Below, in pieces: positions 24,727 through 32,164 of a stretch of DNA of 64,000 nucleotides. How positions within the stretch are numbered: the stretch's first letter is position 1; every line of letters starts with the position of its first letter. The stretch comes from G963691885 sp963691885 (lineage in GTDB: Bacteria > Pseudomonadota > Alphaproteobacteria > UBA8366 > Aestuariispiraceae): contig OY829843.1 of assembly GCA_963691885.1 (NCBI GenBank), positions 2,604,001-2,668,000 on the forward strand, given 5' to 3'. The notes beneath the pieces are model-generated. The model did no database searches. It was not told the origin of the DNA and saw only the letters and a program-made list of their open reading frames with translations. A program made the position numbers and the translations under genes.

Positions 24727-25251
24727 ATGTCAGAAAAACTGGATCGCACAGTTCTGACTCGCAGGGCTTTGTTAAAACGCAGCGCTGCGGTTGGGGCGAG
24801 TTTCGTTATTGGTGGGTCATTCGTGGCAGCCAGTGACGCCGTCTGGGCCATGGAAGTTGTCCATCTGAAGCCAACGACCATGGCGACCCTGATTCAAATG
24901 GCGCGGGATATCTATCCACATGATCACGTCGCGGACTCATTTTATGCTGCCGCCGTCAAGGGTTATGACACCGCTGACAATGCCGCCATGGTCGAGGTGG
25001 GTATCTCGGCACTTGATGCTGCTGCGCAAGGAAAGGGACATGCCAGTTATCTGGACGTGGGTTGGGAACGCGACCGGGTCGATATCCTGCGCGGTATGGA
25101 ACAAAGCGGTTTCTTTCAAACTGTCCGCGGTGGCCTTGTGACGGGCCTCTATAACCAGAAGGCCGTGTGGCCACTGTTTGGCTATGAGGGTGAGAGCTTC
25201 TCGAAAGGTGGCTACATCAATCATGGCTTTGACGACATCAACTGGATTTAA
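24727..25251 (+). CDS. Tat-exported small subunit of a GMC dehydrogenase (gluconate 2-dehydrogenase subunit 3-like)
   Basis: A 174-residue protein with a twin-arginine signal (LTRRALLKRSAAVG, followed by a hydrophobic stretch to about residue 40). The mature part ends KGGYINHGFDDINWI, typical of the gluconate 2-dehydrogenase subunit 3 family. These small subunits carry the FAD subunit to the periplasm as a folded complex. AGGAGG lies 8 nt before the ATG at 24727; an ATG two codons earlier would be too close. The large subunit follows 11 bp downstream, and itself has no signal peptide, which fits piggy-back export. Confidence 0.88.
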   Translation: MSEKLDRTVLTRRALLKRSAAVGASFVIGGSFVAASDAVWAMEVVHLKPTTMATLIQMARDIYPHDHVADSFYAAAVKGYDTADNAAMVEVGISALDAAAQGKGHASYLDVGWERDRVDILRGMEQSGFFQTVRGGLVTGLYNQKAVWPLFGYEGESFSKGGYINHGFDDINWI

Positions 25252-25262
25252 GGGGACAGATC

Positions 25263-26834
25263 ATGAGTGCACCATTTGACCTTAGTGATGACGGTGTCGT
25301 TGTCGTAATCGGAACTGGCGCTGGCGGCGGTGTCCTAGCCAACGAATTGGCACAAAAGGGCGTCAGCGTTGTGGCCCTGGAAGCGGGCGGTCGGTACTTG
25401 CCTGAAGACTATATCAATGATGAGTGGGAGAGCTTTGGCCAGCTTGCCTGGCTGGACCCGAGATCCACCAGCGGTGACTGGCGGGTGTCGAAGGACTTCT
25501 CAGGCTTACCAGCCTGGATCGTGAAAGCAGTCGGAGGCACGACCACTCACTGGGCAGGGGCATCGCTTCGTTTTCAGGACCATGAATGGAAGGCAAAGAC
25601 GACCTATGGCAACGTTGGTGGTGCCAACTTGTTGGATTGGCCGATCGACGGCGCCGAAATGGCGCCCTGGTATGAAAAAGCCGAAAACAAGCTGGGCGTA
25701 ACGCGCACAGGCGGGCGTGCTGGCTTACCGGGTAACAACAATTACAAGGTTTTTGAGGCTGGCGCCAAAAAGCTCGGCTATACCGACGTTCATACAGGTC
25801 GAATGGCGATAAACTCTGCAGAGGGCGATGACAGGCTCGCGTGCCAACAGACAGGCTTTTGTTTTCAGGGATGTAAATGGGGGGCCAAATGGTCTGCCGC
25901 CTATACCGATATCCCTCGGGGCGAGGCGACCGGCAACCTGGAGGTTCGTGAACGCTGTCACGTCTTGCGCATAGAGCATGACGCGACTGGGAAGGTTACC
26001 GGCGTCGTCTATTCAGATGCTGATGGCAAGGAGCAGCGTCAAAGTGCCCGGCTGGTCTGCGTTGCGGGCAATTCCATTGAGAGCCCGCGAATGCTTCTGA
26101 ACTCTGCCTCTTCCATGTTCCCGGACGGCCTTGCCAATTCATCTGGTCAGGTCGGCCGAAACTACATGCGCCATATGACGGGTTCGGTTTACGCCGTCTT
26201 TGATAAGCCCGTAAAGATGTGGCGCGGCACGACCATGGCAGGGATTATTACCGACGAGTCCCGGCACGATCCTTCCCGCGGTTTTGTGGGTGGTTACGAG
26301 CTGGAAACTCTGGCCCTTGGATTGCCGTTCATGGCCGCCTTCCTGGATCCGGGTGGTTGGGGGCGGGAGTTTACAACCGCGCTGGACAGTTATGAGAACA
26401 TGGCTGGCATGTGGATCGTGGGTGAGGACATGCCTCAGGAAACCAACCGCATCACCTTGAACCACGACGTAAAGGACCAGTTTGGCCTGGCAACACCCAA
26501 TGTTCATTTCGATGATCATCCCAATGACATTGCCATGCGCAATCATGCCTATAAACAAGGCATGGCGGTTTATGAAGCGGTTGGTGCGACACGGGTCTTC
26601 CCGACGCCACCTTACCCGTCGACCCATAACCTGGGCACAAACCGGATGTCAGAAAGTCCGAGGGATGGTGTGGTGAACAAATGGGGCCAAACCCATGACA
26701 TCAACAATCTGTTCATTTCGGATGGAAGCCAGTTTACGACCGGTGCGGCTGAGAATCCGACATTAACCATTGTCGCTCTGGCTATCCGTCAGGCCGATCA
26801 TATTGCTCGTGAGATGGGCAAAGGGACCTTGTAG
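25263..26834 (+). CDS. GMC-family FAD oxidoreductase, large subunit of a periplasmic dehydrogenase
   Basis: The 523-residue flavoprotein starts with the dinucleotide fold VVVIGTGAGGGVLANELAQKG (about residues 13-33) and has the GMC block VGGTTTHWAGASLRF near residue 90. It ends with SDGSQFTTGAAENPTLTIVALA, which includes the C-terminal catalytic region, and has HNLGTNRM before it. Such enzymes oxidise sugars, gluconate or alcohols and pass electrons onward. AGGGGA precedes the ATG. The usual cytochrome c subunit is not encoded next to it, so the electron acceptor is unknown. The substrate cannot be read from sequence. Confidence 0.9.
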   Translation: MSAPFDLSDDGVVVVIGTGAGGGVLANELAQKGVSVVALEAGGRYLPEDYINDEWESFGQLAWLDPRSTSGDWRVSKDFSGLPAWIVKAVGGTTTHWAGASLRFQDHEWKAKTTYGNVGGANLLDWPIDGAEMAPWYEKAENKLGVTRTGGRAGLPGNNNYKVFEAGAKKLGYTDVHTGRMAINSAEGDDRLACQQTGFCFQGCKWGAKWSAAYTDIPRGEATGNLEVRERCHVLRIEHDATGKVTGVVYSDADGKEQRQSARLVCVAGNSIESPRMLLNSASSMFPDGLANSSGQVGRNYMRHMTGSVYAVFDKPVKMWRGTTMAGIITDESRHDPSRGFVGGYELETLALGLPFMAAFLDPGGWGREFTTALDSYENMAGMWIVGEDMPQETNRITLNHDVKDQFGLATPNVHFDDHPNDIAMRNHAYKQGMAVYEAVGATRVFPTPPYPSTHNLGTNRMSESPRDGVVNKWGQTHDINNLFISDGSQFTTGAAENPTLTIVALAIRQADHIAREMGKGTL

Positions 26835-26861
26835 AAGAACAGTGTATCCCTAAAACAAGCT

Positions 26862-26896
26862 GACCCGCAGGCAGTCGCCTGCGGGTCTTTCTCTTT
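26862..26896 (+). terminator. Rho-independent terminator after the GMC operon
   Basis: GACCCGCAGGC (26862-26872) pairs perfectly with GCCTGCGGGTC (26877-26887) over 11 bp around the loop AGTC, followed by TTTCTCTTT. It lies 28 bp after the GMC stop and just before the convergent end of ccrM. Confidence 0.92.
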
Positions 26897-26911
26897 CCAA
26901 TCTGTGTAGCG

Positions 26912-28015
26912 TTAAGCGCCGAGACCCTGGGAGCCTTCGCCTTCGGCACGCAGTTTCTGGCGGAGCACGTCTAGCGGCACTTTCTTGCGGCTTTGGGTTT
27001 TGAGCTGCCAATAGGTCCAGCCGTTGCAGCTGGGGGCGCCTTGAACAGCGGCGCCGACCTGATGGATCGATCCCCGGTGGTCGGAGGATATGATCGTGCC
27101 ATCGGCGCGGACCTTTGCGGTAAAACGCTTGCAGGGGCTTTCCAGAACCTCACCCGGGTTCAGCAATCCGCGTTCGACCAGCACGCCAAAGGGGATGCGG
27201 GGTTCCTTGCGCTTCGAAGGTGTCGGCGAAATCACATCGGTGTCCCCAGCCTCTGGTGTCTGGGCGAGACGCTTTCGGGAGACTTTCAGATAGCTTTGTT
27301 CCCGCTCAATACCGATATAACGGCGCCCCAGTTTCTTCGCCACGGCGGCAGTTGTGCCTGTGCCGGAGAACGGATCAAGGACAACATCGCCGGCATTGCT
27401 GGATGCCATGATGACACGGTGTAACAGCGCCTCCGGTTTCTGGGTCGGGTGGGCCTTGTTGCCTTCAGCGTCTTTCAGTCGTTCCCCGCCACTGCAAATC
27501 GGCATGGTCCAGTCTGAGCGCATCTGAAGGTCATCATTCAGGGCCTTCATTGTATCGTAGTTGAATGTGTATTTGCTGTTTTCGGATTTTGAGCACCAGA
27601 TCATGGTTTCATGAGCGTTGGTGAACCGCATGCCGCGAAAATTCGGCATCGGGTTCGTCTTTACCCAGACCACATCATTTAAGATCCAGTAACCGATATC
27701 CTGAAGCGATTTTCCAACCCGGAAAATGTTGTGATAGCTGCCGATCACCCAGAGCGTGCCGTTGGGTTTCAGGAGGCGTCGCGCCGCGCTCAACCAGTCG
27801 AAGGTAAATCGGTCATAGGTCGCAAAATCATCGAACCGGTCCCATTCTTCCTCGACACCATTAACGCGGGAGTTGTTGGGACGGTGCAAGTCGCCACCGA
27901 GCTGCAGGTTATAGGGGGGGTCGGCAAAGATTAGATCGACCGAGGCTTCAGGCCAGGACCGCATCAATTCGATGCAATCGCCTTCGACAAATGAATTCAA
28001 GGGCAGTTTTGACAT
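26912..28015 (-). CDS. ccrM: Cell-cycle DNA adenine methyltransferase CcrM (GANTC)
   Basis: CcrM methylates the adenine of GANTC late in the cell cycle and couples replication to gene expression. The 367-residue beta-class enzyme has DPPY at residues 32-35, the SAM-binding block DPFSGTGTTAAVAKKLG after it, and the extra C-terminal domain of about 85 residues (GVLVERGLLNPGE to CNGWTYW) found in CcrM but not in HinfI-type partners. The ATG at 28015 follows GAGGAT and is preferred to an opening 17 codons upstream. No restriction gene is adjacent, so it is a solitary regulator. Confidence 0.95.
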   Translation of the reverse strand: MSKLPLNSFVEGDCIELMRSWPEASVDLIFADPPYNLQLGGDLHRPNNSRVNGVEEEWDRFDDFATYDRFTFDWLSAARRLLKPNGTLWVIGSYHNIFRVGKSLQDIGYWILNDVVWVKTNPMPNFRGMRFTNAHETMIWCSKSENSKYTFNYDTMKALNDDLQMRSDWTMPICSGGERLKDAEGNKAHPTQKPEALLHRVIMASSNAGDVVLDPFSGTGTTAAVAKKLGRRYIGIEREQSYLKVSRKRLAQTPEAGDTDVISPTPSKRKEPRIPFGVLVERGLLNPGEVLESPCKRFTAKVRADGTIISSDHRGSIHQVGAAVQGAPSCNGWTYWQLKTQSRKKVPLDVLRQKLRAEGEGSQGLGA

Positions 28016-28059
28016 AGTATCCTCAATAAAAAACAATAATACATCTGTACTATTTGCCT

Positions 28060-28148
28060 GAATCATGATTCAGCGCGGATTCTACGTCAATAAAAGAAAA
28101 TAAATAATCAGATTTACTCTAAATATAGAGTCTTTTACTTGCAGATTC
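28060..28148 (-). promoter_or_regulatory. Cluster of five GANTC sites upstream of ccrM
   Basis: GANTC, the CcrM target, occurs at 28060-28064 (GAATC), 28067-28071 (GATTC), 28078-28082 (GATTC), 28128-28132 (GAGTC) and 28144-28148 (GATTC). One site is expected about every 256 bp, so five in 89 bp is dense. Two are arranged in the palindrome TGAATCATGATTCA. In Caulobacter, methylation of GANTC sites in the leader controls ccrM itself; the same feedback is inferred here. Confidence 0.6.
28116..28131 (-). terminator. Possible weak terminator after rnhB
   Basis: ACTCTA (28116-28121) and TAGAGT (28126-28131) form a 6-bp perfect inverted repeat around AATA, starting 3 nt after the rnhB stop on the minus strand. 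The following transcript is AT-rich with a later TTTTCTTTT. The stem is short and GC-poor, so read-through into ccrM is likely. The sequence could also be an operator. Confidence 0.35.
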
Positions 28149-28770
28149 CCCAGATATGGTTTGGGTTTTCTTCCAGAATTTTGGCGATGGGTTTAAAACT
28201 ACGCCGATGGTGTGGCGTTATCCCAAATTCTTTGATGCCGGATTGGTGCTGGGCTGTTCCATATCCGGCGTTCTTCTCCCACCCATATCCCGGAAATTCC
28301 CGGGCGAGATCTGCCATCATTCTATCCCGGGTCACCTTGGCGATGACGGAGGCAGCGGCAATGCTCAAAGAGCGACTGTCGCCTTTGACGACAAGCTCTG
28401 TTGGAATACCGAGGTCCGGATCGCGATTACCGTCGACCAGGGCGGCACGGGGTTTTGTTGGCAAAGCGGCAACGGCCCGTCGCATCGCCAGCAGACTGGC
28501 TTGCAGGATGTTCAGGGCGTCCACCTCTTCAACAGATGCAATGCCGATTGAGTGGTCTACCGATTTGGTAAGGGGCTCAAAAATAATGTCACGCTCTTTT
28601 GCCGTTAGTTTCTTTGAATCGTCCAACCCTTCGAGTAAGTCTTCCGGCAAACTGCTTTGATCGAGAATCACGGCGCAGGCCAGAACCGGTCCGGCCCAGG
28701 GTCCGCGCCCGACCTCGTCAATACCGGCGACCCCGGCACCCCATTTCTGCTCAAGTTGAAAGTCAGGCAT
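28135..28770 (-). CDS. rnhB: Ribonuclease HII
   Basis: RNase HII cuts RNA in RNA/DNA hybrids and removes single ribonucleotides. The 211-residue protein has the catalytic opening AGIDEVGRGPWAGPVLACAV (residues about 15-34), GLDDSKKLTAKER, LVDGN with its acidic ligand, and SIAAASVIAKVTRDRMM. The C-terminus has the NAGYGTAQH block. It lies upstream of ccrM on the same strand with a 119-bp gap, a neighbourhood common in alphaproteobacteria. The antiporter gene upstream ends 3 bp before its start. Confidence 0.96.
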   Translation of the reverse strand: MPDFQLEQKWGAGVAGIDEVGRGPWAGPVLACAVILDQSSLPEDLLEGLDDSKKLTAKERDIIFEPLTKSVDHSIGIASVEEVDALNILQASLLAMRRAVAALPTKPRAALVDGNRDPDLGIPTELVVKGDSRSLSIAAASVIAKVTRDRMMADLAREFPGYGWEKNAGYGTAQHQSGIKEFGITPHHRRSFKPIAKILEENPNHIWGICK

Positions 28771-28773
28771 GGA

Positions 28774-30297
28774 TCAGGTGTCTGTTTTCTTTTTGTCTGG
28801 CCTCAGGCCTTTGAACCGGGGTGGCTGTTTCATACTGCCGCCACCCGACGGGCTCTCATCCATCAAAGCATCCGTCTGGACCGGTTTCTCGTCTGTGGTT
28901 TTTGGTTGATCACTGGTCAAACCCTCATTCGCCCGTGCCTTTGCCCGTTCCGAAGCGTCTCTGGCGAGCTTCAGGGCTTCCCGACGCCCTTGAAGCGAGA
29001 GGCTCCAGTTCCGGGTGAAATGTGCAGTCTTTCGGAAACCGTCGCGCGAGAGGACCCACAGCCAGAGGCTGGTTGCCTGGGTTAAGCGCCATTCCTTGCG
29101 GTAAAGAAGGCCGAAGATCCGGCTGATCGACATGTCGTCCCGCAGGTTCCGGCTGGCCAGTCGCCTCGCGAGATCGACCAGGATCGGGCTGGTCATCAGG
29201 GAGAGCACGGCCACCGAGATGATCAATCGGCTGACATCGCTGTTTATCACCTCTGCACTGGAGGCAGCACCTGCCAGAACGAAGGAGAACTCGCCCAACT
29301 GACCGATCACAACACTGGCCAGGAAGGCGTTCTGAAAATCAACACCCTGAAGGCGTAACACGGTTATGTTCAGGACGGTTTTGAAGATCGTGACGAAGGC
29401 CAGGATAATCAGGACGATGCCCAGATTGTCGAACAGGAAGCCGATATCGATCAAGAGGCCGACCGAGAGGAAGAAAACCATCAGCAAAACCGCCTGAACC
29501 GGTTCCGCATTCTCGTGCAGCGCCTGTCGCTGTGCCGAGTTGCCGACGATCAAACCAGCCAGAAATGCACCAAAGGCTGGCGACATGCCCAGCAATCCAG
29601 CCAGTGTCGCCGCCCCGAAGCAGAGCGCGATGGACCCCATCGTGCTGATTTCACGCCTGGATTCCAGGATGCCGTGAAAGGGCAGGTTGATGCGCTGACG
29701 CCGGGTCATAAAGAGGATCACACCCAGGAGCAGGCCGATGGAGGCGGCGACCTCAATGAAGACAAAATACGAGAAACCGTCGCCTGCGAATGAGGTCACA
29801 AAGATCAGCATCGGTGCAACGGCCAAGTCCTGGGCGATCAGAATACCAACGGCAATCCGGCCCGCTTTCTGACGCAGGGCACCGATGTCGTCCAGGACTT
29901 TGACCGCGACGGCGGTGGAGCTGAGCGCAAGGCAGAACCCGAACAAGACCGCGTGGGATGTTGGCCAATGAAAGAAATGGGCCACGGAAAAGGTGACGCC
30001 CAGGCTAAGTGCGATTTGCGCCACCGTCGTTACCACGGCAACCCGCCAGATGTGCCGGAAGCTGCGCAAAGACAGTTCCATCCCGATGAAATAGAGCAGC
30101 AGGATGACGCCCAATTCCGCCAGGAAGGCAACGGCCTCTCTGTTTTGAACCAGCTCCAAACCGGAGGGCCCCAGGATAACCCCGGCCACGATATACCCGA
30201 CAATGGCCGGTTGTCGCAGCCGCACGAGCAATATCCCGCAAAGGGTTGCGGCAACGGCAACGATGGCGATGCCAGTCAGGTCTGCGGCGTGTTCCAT
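28774..30297 (-). CDS. CPA2-family cation:proton antiporter without a TrkA-N domain
   Basis: The 507-residue membrane protein has 12 or so hydrophobic segments over residues 1-385 and the CPA2 features VGYIVAGVILGPSGLEL, LYFIGMELSLRSFR and SSTAVAVKVLDDIGALRQKAG. It therefore moves K or Na against protons at the inner membrane. The C-terminal about 120 residues are charged, basic and probably disordered, where KefB/KefC proteins carry a nucleotide-binding TrkA-N domain. It precedes rnhB by 3 bp. The KefC-like protein at 59.0 kb is the full-length form, so the two are regulated differently. Confidence 0.87.
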   Translation of the reverse strand: MEHAADLTGIAIVAVAATLCGILLVRLRQPAIVGYIVAGVILGPSGLELVQNREAVAFLAELGVILLLYFIGMELSLRSFRHIWRVAVVTTVAQIALSLGVTFSVAHFFHWPTSHAVLFGFCLALSSTAVAVKVLDDIGALRQKAGRIAVGILIAQDLAVAPMLIFVTSFAGDGFSYFVFIEVAASIGLLLGVILFMTRRQRINLPFHGILESRREISTMGSIALCFGAATLAGLLGMSPAFGAFLAGLIVGNSAQRQALHENAEPVQAVLLMVFFLSVGLLIDIGFLFDNLGIVLIILAFVTIFKTVLNITVLRLQGVDFQNAFLASVVIGQLGEFSFVLAGAASSAEVINSDVSRLIISVAVLSLMTSPILVDLARRLASRNLRDDMSISRIFGLLYRKEWRLTQATSLWLWVLSRDGFRKTAHFTRNWSLSLQGRREALKLARDASERAKARANEGLTSDQPKTTDEKPVQTDALMDESPSGGGSMKQPPRFKGLRPDKKKTDT

Positions 30298-30405
30298 TGG
30301 GCCTCAGTCACCTTGTCACGGGGGATCGAAGTAGAGACTCCTGATTACCCTAAGGTGATCCGCGCGCCAGTGCAAAGCGGCGCCAGACCGGTGTTCAGAA
30401 CAGGT

Positions 30406-31527
30406 TCAATCGAAAAGACCCATTTGTGACGCCGCGCCCGGAACCGAGAATAAATCCGTGTTCAAAACAGATCGCGGTTGATCCAGCCCGAGTTTCTTTC
30501 GGGTGAGTTTGAACCGCTGGGCGATCATATCGGCGACGGGCCCGGATCCGACCATCCGAGATCCAAATCGGGGGTCATTGCGCCTGCCGCCGCGTGTCTG
30601 CTGAACCAGGGAAAGAACGCGACCGGCGCGGTCCGGTTTGTGATGGGCCAGCCATTCGGTGAAAAGATCGGCGGTTTCACCTGGCAGGCGCAACAGGATA
30701 TAGCCCGCCCGCCTTGCCCCCGCTTTGGCGGCGGCGGTCATGATCCTTTCCATTTCCATATCCGTCAGACCGGGGATGACCGGTGCCAGATTGACACCTG
30801 TTGGTATGCCTGCAGCGCTGAGAATGCGGATGGCATCCAGCCGTCGTTTGAGTGTGGATGCCCGCGGCTCCAATGTGTTTGACAGTCGATGATCAAGGCT
30901 GGTCACCGAGACACTGACAGCGGCAAGGCCCTTTGCGGCCATGGGGGCCAGAATGTCCAGATCCCGTGTAATCCCGGCCCCTTTGGTCACTATCGTGACC
31001 GGATGATTGTGTTTTGAGAGCACCTCCAGAATGGCGCGCGTGATGCGCAGTTTGCGCTCCACCGGTTGATACGGGTCGGTGTTCGTCCCCATCGCGATGG
31101 GGGCTACTTTGTAGGAAGGTTTTGCCAGTTCATGACGCAGAATTTCCGCCGCGTCCGGCTTGTAGAGAAGCTTGGTCTCGAAATCAACACCGGCGGAATA
31201 TCCCAGATAGGCATGCGTCGGTCGTGCGAAGCAATAAACGCAGCCGTGTTCGCAACCACGATAGGGATTGATGGAGCGGTCAAACGGCACGTCGGGAGAG
31301 GTGTTTCGCGCAATGACGGATCTGGACGTGTCGCGGATCAGCTCCGTACCAACCCTCGCCGGTTCCGGGGCGTCGCCCATCTCCCTGCCTGTCTTGGGAA
31401 GGGACCAGCCGTCATCCGTCCTTTCCCGGTCAAACGCTTCAAACCGCCCGACGCGATTGGTTGTGGCCCCACGTCCACGATGAACACGATCATTCAAATC
31501 GGGGTTGGATAATTGAACAGATGGCAT
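30406..31527 (-). CDS. PA0069-family radical SAM protein
   Basis: The 373-residue protein has the radical SAM cluster motif C-x3-C-x2-C in NPYRGCEHGCVYCFARP (about residues 89-105), followed by YLGYSAGVDFETKL. This arrangement, near spore photoproduct lyase, defines the PA0069 family, whose reaction is not known. The N-terminus has GRGATTNRVGRFE, also typical. AAAGGAGA stands before the ATG. It stands between the antiporter and moaB on the minus strand without obvious functional link. Confidence 0.87.
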   Translation of the reverse strand: MPSVQLSNPDLNDRVHRGRGATTNRVGRFEAFDRERTDDGWSLPKTGREMGDAPEPARVGTELIRDTSRSVIARNTSPDVPFDRSINPYRGCEHGCVYCFARPTHAYLGYSAGVDFETKLLYKPDAAEILRHELAKPSYKVAPIAMGTNTDPYQPVERKLRITRAILEVLSKHNHPVTIVTKGAGITRDLDILAPMAAKGLAAVSVSVTSLDHRLSNTLEPRASTLKRRLDAIRILSAAGIPTGVNLAPVIPGLTDMEMERIMTAAAKAGARRAGYILLRLPGETADLFTEWLAHHKPDRAGRVLSLVQQTRGGRRNDPRFGSRMVGSGPVADMIAQRFKLTRKKLGLDQPRSVLNTDLFSVPGAASQMGLFD

Positions 31528-31602
31528 CGCTCGTCTCCTTTAAGAGACAAAGTGCCAGACAGGGACAGAGTTTACCAGGTAAAAGAACAAAAATAGAACA
31601 AT

Positions 31603-32136
31603 TTATTCTTCGTGTTCTCTTAGACGCGGCATCAGTTCGACAAAATTACAGGGACGAAACCGGCTGTCCAATTGGGTAAGCAGGATCTCATCCCAGCCAT
31701 CTTTGCAGGCCCCGGTCGATCCTGGCAGGGCGAACAGATAGGTGCCGCGTGCAACGCCTGCGGTCGCGCGGCTCTGGATCGTGGATGTGCCGATTTTCTG
31801 AAAACTGATCCAGCGGAACAACTCGCCAAAGCCTGGTATTTCTTTCTCACAGACCTGATCAAACGCCTCCGGTGTCACATCCCGGCCGGTGACCCCGGTG
31901 CCGCCGGTTGTGATGATGCAGTCAATATCCGGACGGTCGATCCAGGTGTTGAGCGTGTTGACCAATGTCGGGACATCATCTTTGACGATTGTGCGCTCTG
32001 CCAGTTTGTGGCCAGCCGCCTCCAGCCGTGACACCAGTGTGTCGCCAGATCGGTCATCGGCAAGCGTGCGTGTGTCAGACACGGTCAGAACGGCAATCTG
32101 GACAGGCAGGAATTCACGGGTTTCATCAATAGGCAT
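31603..32136 (-). CDS. moaB: Molybdenum cofactor biosynthesis protein MoaB
   Basis: MoaB/MogA-fold protein that acts on molybdopterin in cofactor synthesis. The 177-residue chain has IAVLTVSDTRTLADDRSGD near the start and the nucleotide-binding core TTGGTGVTGRDVTPEAF (about residues 74-90), followed by IPGFGELFRWISFQKIGTS and ALPGSTGACKDGWDEIL. The length and sequence suit MoaB rather than the two-domain MoeA. Lytic transglycosylase is upstream on the same strand, 28 bp away; no other moa genes are in the window. Confidence 0.92.
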   Translation of the reverse strand: MPIDETREFLPVQIAVLTVSDTRTLADDRSGDTLVSRLEAAGHKLAERTIVKDDVPTLVNTLNTWIDRPDIDCIITTGGTGVTGRDVTPEAFDQVCEKEIPGFGELFRWISFQKIGTSTIQSRATAGVARGTYLFALPGSTGACKDGWDEILLTQLDSRFRPCNFVELMPRLREHEE

Positions 32137-32164
32137 ATCAGCGTCCTGAAAAGGTCAGAGCGGT

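Noticed and set aside
26912..28015. Restriction-modification system around the methyltransferase
   Set aside because: The protein has the CcrM-type C-terminal domain and rnhB neighbour, and no restriction enzyme gene is adjacent. The helicase at 47 kb is too far and lacks a nuclease domain.
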